This document shows, in pieces, positions 47,715 through 58,000 of a DNA stretch of 64,000 nt (positions are counted from its first letter, which is position 1; the number at the start of each line of letters is the position of its first letter). The DNA comes from Apiotrichum sp. Y4204 (lineage: Eukaryota; Basidiomycota; Tremellomycetes; Trichosporonales; Trichosporonaceae), in contig JAMYHL010000106.1 of NCBI GenBank assembly GCA_025531455.1, positions 1-64,000 on the forward strand, read 5' to 3'. Below the pieces are notes generated by a model that searched no databases, was not told where the DNA came from, and saw only the letters and a list, made by a program, of their open reading frames with translations. The position numbers and the translations under genes were made by a program.

Positions 47715-49297
47715 CTACTCGTTCTTGAGCTGCACGAGGATCTCGTTCTTGGCCGATGCGACGAGCTTGCCGTCCGCGGAGAACGGCACCTTGCCCCCGT
47801 CCGCGGCCGCTTGCATACCCGGCACGGCCGCGAGCGTGTCTGTGAACTGGCCGAGGGTAAGGGCGTTGATGGTAGAGAGATAGCTGCGCGCCCAGGTATC
47901 CGGGGTGAGGAGACCATAGTCAGAGAATCCCTGGTCTAGGGGTTAGTAGCTGGCCAGAAGTGGGCACTCGGGAGCGTAATCAGGACTCACGCTGGAGACC
48001 GGTGATGGTGACGAACGTGCCCGCGATGGCACGGCAGAGGCGGAGCTGCTCGGGAAACTGGTCGTGTTCCGTGAATCCCTGCGAGTTGATCACGAGCGTT
48101 GGCGGCGCGGGGATCGATGCGGGCGGAAGAGACTTGGCAATCTCGAAGGGCTCGACCCATGGGTCGAGGAGCACGGCGTGTTTGGCCGGGAGGGGCGAGT
48201 ATCCCTCGGGCACGGGAGTGGTCAGGAGGCGGAGGAGAGTGCCTGCGCCAAAGGAGTGGCCCGCAATCTGGAGGTTGGACGCGTCGACGCGTCCGCGGAA
48301 CGATGCGAGGAACGGCGCCGGGTCGCTAACGCCGTCTACGGTCGCCGGAGATGTCTCTGTTGCCGCTGTTGCTGTTGGAGACCCCACCATGCCCACAAAC
48401 GCCTCGTACGCGTCATATACCTCGCGCACGCGCAGGTCGAGCTGGGCGGCTCGCAGCTCGAGCATCGTGACGTGCTTCGGGGTCATCTCCGTGTGCGGCA
48501 CATCTGCGGGCATGACGTTCGTGCGGCCCTCCCAGCTGTCGTCAGCGATGTAGGCAAAGGGCAGGGCGGCGTCGATGATCTCTAAGCACACCACCGACAA
48601 TAGCCGACTCAAGACCTTTCTTTCCACACTCACGCAGTCTCCATAAACTTGAGGAACGGCCACGTCCTGCCCTTCCGCACGACTGCCGGCCCCGATCCGT
48701 CCGCGTGCTCGACGGCAATCACGACGTAGCCCTCGCTCGCGAGCGCAGAGCAGAACTGCGAGTACGTGGTGCGCGTGCCGACCATGCCGTGGCTAAAGAG
48801 TACAAGCCGATACGGCTCCTCGCGCGGGGCGAGCGGCGCGAGCGGGTAAACGGGCATCTGCCATCAGCGTGAGTTTATAGGACATGAGGCAAAGGGATGA
48901 TCTCATTAAACATGCTTGGCTGGATAGTTGCACTCAATACACACCCTCGCACGACCAAGAACCTTGCAAGCTAGCATCAGCGCCGTCCTTCCTGCAACCC
49001 ACCGATCCACCAGCTCCACGACCCGAGCCGGCCCTGGAGATAGCGGTTAAGGCCCTCGACCTGCGCCTCGGGGTCGTCGGGGAGCCACGGCGCGCCAGGC
49101 GCGGCCCCGGCGGGAGTCGTGGGGTAGTACACGCTCATGACGCTCTCGGTGAGCTGGAGCGCTGGGGTGCCGTCGTCGGCGCGCAGCGGGGTCGGCGCCG
49201 CGTACGGCCGCACTGCGGGGAAGCGCAGCGTCGCGTATCCCGTTGCGAAGGCGCCCGCGGGCGCAGGGAAGGTTGTGCTGAGGAATGGAATGTACAT
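47715..49297 (-). CDS. PAF-acetylhydrolase-like serine esterase (PAF-AH isoform II family)
   Basis: Proposed exons 49297-49003, 48970-48963, 48857-48634, 48535-47991 and 47935-47715 give 430 residues. The alpha/beta-hydrolase features of plasma-type PAF-AH are clear: LVLFSHGMVGTRTTYSQF (oxyanion region), AVEHADGSG, nucleophile S270 in GHSFG, D300 in LLDPWVE, and H357 in LQHQGFSD. The family hydrolyses acetyl or short oxidised acyl groups from phospholipids. The exons around 48963 are the least certain: an 8-nt micro-exon is needed to restore the frame, giving WWIACKMPVYP, which fits the family. Intron 3 (98 bp) is placed by its CTGACGACAG acceptor, because a nearer AG breaks the frame. There is no obvious signal peptide at the chosen start. 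It shares a divergent promoter with the phosphoesterase gene. Confidence 0.85.
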
Positions 49298-50250
49298 TGC
49301 GACGAGTGGGGAATGGATGCGGGGAGCCAGCTGTGGGTTATCAATGCGTGAGGTCAGTCGAGCCGAGGCCGGGGGGTTGCGAAAGCGTCCGAGTGCAGTG
49401 TTGATTAGATGTTCGGTCAGTAAAGTGATGTGATGGTGATGGTGGAGCACAAGCCGCAGTGATGATGCAAGTGCGGGATCGGCAAGCGCGTGGTATGTGG
49501 GTGTCGGTGGCGACGGCGGCCGTGCTGACAAGAGAACATGATAAATGAGCTTTGCCGCATGTCACACCCTCCCCGATCCCCGAAAGCGAGATGCACGGCG
49601 AGGAGGCCTATGGGGATCGCGAGCACCAATTCTAGATCTTGAAAGATTCCCGAGGATCAAAGGTGATTGGAGATGGTTCAACCGAGATCATCCTCCACCA
49701 GTCCAAGTACGAAGATATTGCTGGGACCAAACAAGCCGACTGATAGCCGAACGACCTCGGACTCGCACGACCATGCTTTGATGCTTCCCTTCCATCTCCC
49801 TCGGGGCCTGGAAGTCATCGATACATCGATGCACATTAAGCATGCCCGTCCCGAATCTATTCTCGGAGACGACCAGGTCGTCCTCACGGCACTGACGCCC
49901 ACGTACCTCCGTCGGCGCAGGCCGCAGCGCATGACGTTCCGCGGTCAATGACCATGCGACACGGTCTTGGCGACGGCGACTTGTCGGAGTTCTCACTAGG
50001 TTTGCGTAGGCACAGCCTTGGCCAGACGCAGTCCTCATGCTGCATCATCAATCAACTGTCTCACTCCAACATCATCTCGAGCCCATCGGACTCGTGTTCC
50101 TCAGCATTCACACGGTTCACATCGGGGGTTTGACAACGGCAAGCACGAGCGCACGAGTCGACAAGGCAGTGGCACGCGACGAGTTCACATATCTTACACC
50201 CGCTAAACCCCCATACATCTTGTCTTCTCACCACACATCATAAACCACCC
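49298..50250. other. Divergent promoter region
   Basis: 950 bp between the start codons of the PAF-AH-like gene (-) and the phosphoesterase gene (+). No gene or clear regulatory motif was recognised. An undetected short upstream exon encoding a signal peptide for the phosphoesterase cannot be excluded. Confidence 0.55.
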
Positions 50251-52077
50251 ATGGCGCTCAACCTCACGCAGTCGGGCGACAAGCCGGTCGCGTGGAGCGG
50301 GCAGACCGCCCAGCTGCAGGTCCGCGGCCTGCCCACCAACGCGAGTGTCTCGTTCCGGCTTGACGACCTGAGCCTCCCGCCAAGCGAGGTGACGACCGAG
50401 TCCGCGAACGGCATCACCAACATCTCGGTGCCCGTCAAAAACGCCAGCGAGCCGACAATCCAGTATCTCCGCGTCGACGGCAACGCGCAGCTGTTCAACA
50501 TCACGGTCCTCCCCGAACCAGAGACGCTTCCGTTCGTGGAAGATCCAACGTGGACGGAGATGTTCGAGTCCACCGCGCTCGACGGGTGGACCTCGAGGGG
50601 GTGGACGTTTGAGGCGATGGAAACTCTCGCTACAGATAGGAGAATGCGGTGGTTTGTGCGCGGAAGCGGGCGTGTTGCCTTTGCGAATGGCAGCACCGCC
50701 GCCGCCGCGGACGCTGCTACACTCACGTCCCCTGAGATTCCCCTCCCGCAGGGAGAGACGGAGCTGCGCTTTGCGTCGCACTACAATGCAACGGGCGCGC
50801 TCGCATCCGTAGCCGCCAGTTACGATGGCAGGTCACCGGTCACGCTCGCGAGCTTCAACCAATCCGTGTTTTCAAACCAGGAGCGCATCCCACTATCGGC
50901 TGGTAATGCCTCATCGGTGAGGTTCACGTGGACTCTCGCGCCGCAGCAAGAAGCGCTAGTCGCGCAAGCGCCCGATGGCGCGTTCTGGGCCATCGACGAT
51001 GTGGAGCTCGTGCGCCCTCTCCCGCCGTTGAGCGAGGACACGCCGCTGGAGACGATCGACATTATCAGTGACATCCAGGGCCTGAAGGCTAATACCTGGA
51101 TGTCCAAGTCGGTTCTCCCAGGCCTCCGGAAGCTCAGCAACGCGAGCACGCTCGTCATAAATGGCGACCTGGTGTTTTCGAGCACGGACTATGAATACCA
51201 AAACTTTACGGCCGAGCTGAACAGCACGGGCGCGCAAGCGCACTACCACGACATCATCTCCGTGATGGGCAACCACGAGCGGATCGTCACCAACGACACA
51301 GACACGACCGAGCGCTTCTTCCGGTTCACGGGCATGCGCGGCGTCGGCGGCGCGGAGAGCGGTGACGGTCTGTGGGGCGAGATTGTCACCCAGGGAGGAA
51401 CGCCGATCGTGTGGCTCGCGAGCGAGACGTATGATTTCAAGCGACTCATGGGTATGCCACCGTACGCGACGCTCTCGGACGCCCAGTTCCTATTCGTCGC
51501 GCAGCGCCTCGCACATTGGCGTCAGCAGCGCCGCCAAGTCCTCCTGTTTACGCACCACCCGCTCCCAAACTCTGTGTCCGATACGCGTGGCCAGTCCCCC
51601 TTTGTGGACGACACGACGCGGCTGCAGTACCTCTTGGCTGCGAACCCACACACACTGCTCGTGTCGAGCCACACGCACTTTGACGTGGGGTACAGCGACC
51701 AGAATACGCACTATCGTCCCGTGGTGGGGAACCCGGGGCGCGTGTGGGCATTCAACACGGGCGCGCTGCTCGACAGGTGGTCTCCAACAGGCAGCGACGC
51801 GTCCGGCAACAGCACGAGCGCCCTCCAGGCACGTATTTACAAGGACCGCATCCAGATGCGCGCGTACAAGTTCCTCGGGCAGGGCACGGACGGCGTGCTC
51901 GTCCAACAGCGTGACGTTGGCGCGCCCACCAACGGCACGAACGGGCCGAGCGGGAACGGCACCGGAACGACACCGGACAACGGCGCGGATAAGTCACAGG
52001 CCTCGCACGCGACGTTGCGCCACCACCGTCCGTGGGGCGGTCTTGCGTGCCTTGCTCTCGTCCTCGTTGTCTGGTAG
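50251..52077 (+). CDS. Calcineurin-like metallophosphoesterase with hydrophobic C-terminus
   Basis: One intron-free exon of 608 residues. The N-terminal 265 residues look like one or two beta-sandwich domains with many N-glycosylation sites (NLT, NAS, NIS, NIT, NGS, NAT). The phosphoesterase core has IISDIQG (D274), VINGDLVF (D306), GNHE (N341, H342), FTHHPLP (H435/H436) and SSHTHFD (H474, H476), so the two-metal site is nearly complete. In the first motif the usual D-x-H is D-x-Q. The C-terminus, after an Asn/Gly/Thr-rich linker, ends in about 17 hydrophobic residues (GGLACLALVLVVW), resembling a GPI-attachment signal. Glycosylation sites and this tail suggest a cell-surface enzyme, but the chosen start lacks a signal peptide. 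The substrate is unknown. Confidence 0.88.
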   Translation: MALNLTQSGDKPVAWSGQTAQLQVRGLPTNASVSFRLDDLSLPPSEVTTESANGITNISVPVKNASEPTIQYLRVDGNAQLFNITVLPEPETLPFVEDPTWTEMFESTALDGWTSRGWTFEAMETLATDRRMRWFVRGSGRVAFANGSTAAAADAATLTSPEIPLPQGETELRFASHYNATGALASVAASYDGRSPVTLASFNQSVFSNQERIPLSAGNASSVRFTWTLAPQQEALVAQAPDGAFWAIDDVELVRPLPPLSEDTPLETIDIISDIQGLKANTWMSKSVLPGLRKLSNASTLVINGDLVFSSTDYEYQNFTAELNSTGAQAHYHDIISVMGNHERIVTNDTDTTERFFRFTGMRGVGGAESGDGLWGEIVTQGGTPIVWLASETYDFKRLMGMPPYATLSDAQFLFVAQRLAHWRQQRRQVLLFTHHPLPNSVSDTRGQSPFVDDTTRLQYLLAANPHTLLVSSHTHFDVGYSDQNTHYRPVVGNPGRVWAFNTGALLDRWSPTGSDASGNSTSALQARIYKDRIQMRAYKFLGQGTDGVLVQQRDVGAPTNGTNGPSGNGTGTTPDNGADKSQASHATLRHHRPWGGLACLALVLVVW

Positions 52078-53032
52078 TCTCCGCTGCGTTAGCGTTTAGG
52101 CCTCCGGGAAGTGTACCATCTCCATACCATCTATGTATTATCGTGTACAGTTGTCTCGTTCTCTATCGGCACACAACGGCGCCCTACGTGGCCGTTAGTC
52201 ACGTTAGTCACGGCCGTCGGTACCCTTCCAGGTCCGGACATTTTTAACCTCGGATTCTAAGCTTAAATCGATTCCTGCTCCTCCCCGAGCCGTAAACTGC
52301 GACGAGCAACCGGGATCCAAGACCGGGCCAGGCAACATCGGGCTCGCCGGGAGAGCCGAATACCCTTCGAGTTCGGAGCTGTCGGTGAGCTGTGCACATG
52401 AGGTTGAGTTAGTGGAGTCGTCGGTGGCGAATTGCGATTGCCGAAATGGGACCTCGGTTTCCGCTCTACACCCACAGAACCTGCATCCACAGCACGAGCA
52501 GGTACACTGTGATTGACACTGGAATCTACTACTATACAGAATGTACGATCTAATCATCGATCCGCAGCCGAGAACGTAAGGCGGGACACGGCCGGGCGGG
52601 AATGGTGACTCCCTTCACCTCGTCTACGTGACGTACCGCTCCAGTCGTCGAGACGACACCCGCGGAACGATACTGGAACGCTGCCATGTGCCGCTGTCTT
52701 TCCTTCTGCCGCTGGTGGGGTGGTACGGCTTAGTGACGGGGTGAAATCCGGATGCCCGGCTGCTCCTCGAAGTTTGCAAAGCCGGTTTTGTTTTGATAGA
52801 GACTTTGAAGGTGGCTCTATCTTCCGATGACGCAGATGCCATTCGCAAGCTCGAAGCCAAGCCGTGCTCGACCTAGATCGGAACCGTTCCAGCGCCCGTA
52901 TTAGACATTGATCCGGGAACTACAAGGCTCGGTATCTCGCAGGCGCGATCACCATTTCTATCCCGGCTTCTACTAACCTCCCAGTCGCAGCCTGTCCAAG
53001 CCTGTGCACAAGCTGGTAACCTTCCTTACCCA
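52078..53032. other. Convergent intergenic region
   Basis: 955 bp between the stop codons of the phosphoesterase gene (+) and the bZIP gene (-). Only 3' UTR sequence is expected; no feature was recognised. Confidence 0.6.
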
Positions 53033-55064
53033 TTACTGCCGAGCGCCGTACTTGAGCTGCACCATCTCCTTGAGCAGGCCGTTCTCTTTGCGCAAGTCGT
53101 TGACCTCGACTTCAAGCTCGCGGTGCTGGTTCTCCAGGTCGCGGATGTTGCGCTCCACCGTCTCGATGTACTGCTTCTTTTTTGCGCGAAAACGGGCGGC
53201 TGTTGAGGGAAACCGGGAACGAGTTGACCGAGGCCAGACGAGAAGGAATAGTAAGATTGATGATGGTTGTATGCGATGTAAATTTGGTGAAGAGGACGTC
53301 AGTCACAGTAACTACGGGCAGGGAGCACAGCAACGAGAACAGTCCGAAAATGTGGGACCCGAAGGATACAACTGAAACCCACTGGGATGGGGAGTGGTGG
53401 AGTGGGAAAGGAAGGTGGAGCGACGTTCCTGCCAACACGAGAGATAAAGTCTCCACATTAAAGAAGGTGAGGAATGAAGAAGCAGAGGCAGCGTCACAGG
53501 GACATGAATGCAAAAGAGGCAGGAGGAAGGGAATGTAGCTGAGAGGAGCAATCTGGGACAGCAAAGAGCAGATAAAGGAAGGTCATGGGACATTATGGCA
53601 GAGGATGTACCACTCGCACCTCATCAACCAGGCCAAGTGAGGTCATGTTTTGCTCATTTTTCGCGAGGTTTGTTGAGGTTGTCGCCATGATAAGTGGCAG
53701 CGGGTCCGGATTGTTGTCAAGCTGATAACTCGTTCCCGATTAACAGGGAGCCGAAGCTTTATTTATTTCTCTCTCCCAGGGCCAGAGCCCAAAAGGAACA
53801 CCCGATGACGAAACTCGACCGGGCCACACAGTGACCCAGCATAGTCATGCAGGCGGAGATCAGGAAGATCATAATGCCCGAGGCACAGTGGACAGCCCCC
53901 GAAAGCGAAAGCGAATGCTTGGCATTCTGGAGTGGGAGCTTCTCACCCCAGTTGGCAGCAAGCATGACAAGGGACTGGGAGGAGTGACGAAAAGTCAAAA
54001 TCCAAATGTCACAAGTTTTGTAGAAAGCGATAAGGAACCGGGAGCCAAAGGGAAGAGGGAATAGGTAGACTCGGAGACTTTGGCCAACACTCACAGGCTA
54101 GAGTATTCCTCACACGCTTATCCTCGTTGTCCTCAGCTGAGAGGCTGGGTGTCGGCGCAGAGGATCCCGCCACCGTAGAACCAGATGATGCGATGGAGGG
54201 ATACGCGCCGCCAAGTCCCGACCCGATGTCGCTGGGTTCGATCGAGAGGGTTGACCGACGTCGTGTGTGGTCGTTGGCACCTGACTCGCCAGCTGGGAGT
54301 GGCAGGGCCTGGGGGATAGTGGGAAGGGCACTGACTGGCGGCGACGACTGCACGGAGGGAACGGCGTGTGTCTGTATTGGCGAAACGTACCCGTATGTCT
54401 GCTGGGCGAGCGCTATCCGTGTGTTGAGATCGGGCGATGCGGCGACGGACCATGGGGCACTTTCCGGCGACGCGACAGCTGTGGATGTGGCGGGCGTGTC
54501 TGGCGGAATGAGGCCGTGTGCACGAGCAAATTGCGCAAACAGTTCGTCTGGTATCGCAGTATTGCGTGCGAGAGCCTCGGCAACAACGGCCTGTGCCTGT
54601 GCTTGCGCAGCGGCGGCCGCCTGGGCATGTGCTGGATGATAACGGTGTGTGTCGATACCAGGCGAGGAGATGGATGTGGCGGGTGGGGAGATGGAAGTAG
54701 GCGAGGTGGTATGGGAGGTACTGTCTCGGCGTCCGGCATTGGCACTGCCACTCCTAGTGCCTCGTCGCCGGTTCTGGCCCTCTCCAGGCGCTGCAGACGC
54801 CGTCTTGTCTGCCTCTTGGGGACGCTGGTCATGCCACACGGATTGCTCGCCCTCCGTGGGGTGTGTGCTGTCCCGCCGGCCGTGTCCGTCGCTGGGCTGG
54901 CTAGCACCGGCGTTTGCTCCAGCTCCAAACGTCACGTTAACCTGTCCTTGTGACTGCGCGTGAACTTGGGCCAGAGCATGTGCCGTTGCTGCGGTCGCCT
55001 GATGGCCGTTGTCGAGGGCGGAAATGATGGCCTGCCAGTCGATGCTGGGACCGTGTTGCCCCAT
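53033..55064 (-). CDS. bZIP transcription factor, Cys3/Met4-like
   Basis: Exons 55064-54095 and 53199-53033 give 378 residues. The long N-terminal part is Ala/Gln/Ser/Pro-rich (SQGQVNVTFGAG, HAQAAAAAQAQAQAVVAEAL), as in activation regions. The bZIP lies at the very C-terminus: a basic region with RVRNTLASARFRAKKK (about 317-332) containing the N-x7-R DNA-contact signature, followed by a leucine zipper with heptad hydrophobics (VERNIRDLENQHRELEVEVNDL, then LLKEMVQL). The NT-ASARFR-KKK pattern is that of the CYS-3/MetR/Met4 group that controls sulfur-amino-acid genes in fungi; the target here is inferred. The single intron is 895 bp and splits the basic region between NTLA and SARFR. The frame stays open upstream of the chosen ATG to 55358, so a longer N-terminus cannot be excluded. 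Confidence 0.85.
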
Positions 55065-58000
55065 GGCTTGTTTTCTTTCCTCCCTTCCTTCTTCTTTTGG
55101 TGGTGCCTCTGTTTGTGGCGGTGGGGGAGGCGCAGCGCGTGGCCTCCGTCGTCGTGTCCGTCGCCCAGTGTGTCGTCGGCGTCTGCTATCGGCAGGCGGG
55201 GCGGTGAATACCGTCGTATCGGCGTGGTTCTGACGTCTTGTTGTTGTTAAGACTCTACGAATGGAGAGAACTCGAACTGGAATTCGGAGGGCATCCTCTT
55301 CCAGATCGCAGATGAGGATGGTTAATGTGCATGTGATGCAGAAGCCCAGCAGGCTCACTGCGATGTGCAGGAGGACGCAGAGGGAGGGGCGACGCGCGGG
55401 AGACCAGCAAGGTGGAGGGTAGGAGGAGTCGAGAGGGGCACTGTCGAGGGCGATTCAGAGTACACCGTACTCTAGACGCAGCACCAGCGGTGGCGTAGTT
55501 CGGCGTCTTGGGAGTCCGGGTTTGCAACCAAAAGGAGCAGAAGGCAATGCAAGACGCAAGGTTCCTGCTGCTTCTTCCTCGGCCTGTCAGCTATGCGCTC
55601 CCCCATGCTGTATGCAAAGTGTCTCTCTATCTGGGTACCGAACTACAGAGGCCCCAAGATGAAGGACCCACCCCAGCCAGGCTCATGAAAAACAGACATT
55701 TACACAGAAGGTGCAACGACGAGTAAGCAAAATGAGTACGGATGACGTGATTGCCACTTTGCGTTTGGACGGGCTCATAGCGTTCCCACCCAAGCCCCCG
55801 GTAGCGAGTAGTAGCCAACCAACCTCAAGAGGTCATCCCACAGCGCTACCCGGAGAGGCACAACGGGCAGTCCAGCGGCGCCAGATGCACGCCCGGCACA
55901 CATGCTGCGCACATGCATAGAGCCTAGAGCCTGCTTGTTGGGTGCTTCTGGGGCCTCTAATGGCTGTCGGCGGGGGGGTGGGTTCACTCGTACTGGGCAA
56001 AAGGGCCGATTGGAAAGTGACTGGAGCTGCCAGAGGGCGCGTCAGAGGCACTAGGACCCATCGAGCACGCAACCGCCCACCATTGATTGACATCTGATTC
56101 AGCCGTCCATGCTGATAAATAGTCTTTCCGCCCAACCAGCAGCAGCCAGGACCCCATCTGGAGCCCCGAAGCACGCAAACTGCACAGAAGGACGGAAACA
56201 TTCCGGGGCCATCGTAGAAGCTGCCCGTCGCCCATGTGGTTCCAGCAGATAACAAACACTCTTAGCTCATTGTGGAGGAGGTCGTAGCACTCATCCCAGC
56301 TACAGCGTCCCCAATCTCCGGCACACCCGAAACATGCGGACTAAAACACTGATAACTGCAAAGCGGGTCGTAGAGCATGGGAGCATGAGAACAGCGCGAA
56401 CCGTATGCCCCCGACCGTGAGAAGCGATCGCGATAAAAGCGCACTCTCCGTCGTGGGATCCATTGTCCCCGTCGCCCCCTCGACCGACGAGAGGGCACCT
56501 ACGGTGAGCCCCCCAGGTTATCGAGCGTGGCATCGCTGTCGAATCAAACCCGTCCACTCCCCGGCACGCGTGGTCGCGTCATACAAAGCTGAAACGGATA
56601 TGACCAATCGAGGATCGACTATATCCGTAGACTACAATCGCCCGCCATCCATAACAAAGTCCTTTCTGACGCATGAGACCATCCTCATGGAACACATCGG
56701 GACTTGACATACTTGACACAGGTACACCCACGTGCACGCACGGCCCGTGGACTGGCGGTGTGCTGAGGCCGTCGCTGGTGTAATCCCCAACACCCCAATG
56801 GGATCGGACGACGTGAATTCGATACTCCTGCAAGACGTTGTGTGATACCGAGTGATATGATACTCGAGTTCGACGATTGGACAATTACTGACAGCAGTGA
56901 GTTCTCCCGGATCAGCCTTGATCACGACACGGCACGCATTGGGGATCGCACGCGTGTGGCGACTGGCAACGCCAGACCGGGCAGGCCGCAGCCGGATTGG
57001 TTCCCTTGACAGTTCACACGTGTGGCCTTGTGGCGATCTGCCCGACTCGGTGCGCCTCAGGTACATGGCGATACAAGGCCACAGAGCTCCCAACACGGAG
57101 TTTTGAGCGGTGTCGGTAGTCTCCGATTCGTGGGTGTCTTGCAAAAGGAGATATCGCCGTTCGGAAATGTCGTTGTCTGGCGATCCCTAACACCTCTTCG
57201 TTGGCAGAGGTCAACACGCTCGGAACTGAATAAGCCCATTGAGTCCTGGAGACAATTGCCACCTCATCCCTTGTGCAGGTACACGTCCGTTGACAAACAT
57301 CTGGGTCAGCTCGTGAGTAAGCTGGCAGTCGAGAAGGCCAACCAGAGCCTCGCGACTGGAGCCACCGGGGGACCCACATTGCCTTGTCACACACAAGTGA
57401 CGGGCACTCTGATGTACTGTCCTGGTGAGGGACTCACGGCTCAACGGCAGACTACGTCGGCGACATCTTGAAGATGTTAGTCGACAACGACCGACGGCTC
57501 GCCACAAGGGGTTGGCCCGGTTAACAGTAATCTGTGAATTGATCAGCAGTAACCTGTGATTCAAGTGGTATGTCTAACCGTCCGCTCATGCTACGAAGAC
57601 GGTTGCGCGGTGCCGCAAAGCAACTAACCACCTACGCCAGGCAGATTGGTGATCTTGGGAGGCGCTGAACACCATACTCCTCCGAGTAGAGGGTGGGAGC
57701 GCTTTGCAACACGCTCAAAGTTCGGGGAACGACACCGATACACAGAGCACGCCTATGCTCCACTAAATTCACACAGCCCTTTGGTGCGAGCGAGGCTGTA
57801 TCGCTTCCTCGAGACATTCTGGCGCGTAAAATGAGCTGACGACGCGGTTTAGTTCACGTCGGACGACCCGCGAACCCAAGCTCTTCATGGGAGCGAGTCC
57901 CAAACCTCTTTGGTTATGAAGCGACTGCGAGAGAGCAAATTGGCCATCATCGTCACATCAGTCATAAGTCTTGTCCCGCTTGGTTGCTCGGAAGTGCAAT

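Noticed and set aside
53182..53538. 118-codon plus-strand frame inside the bZIP intron
   Set aside because: It is the complement of a pyrimidine-rich intron, giving Glu/Arg/Lys/Gly-rich low-complexity sequence; no homologous domain is apparent.
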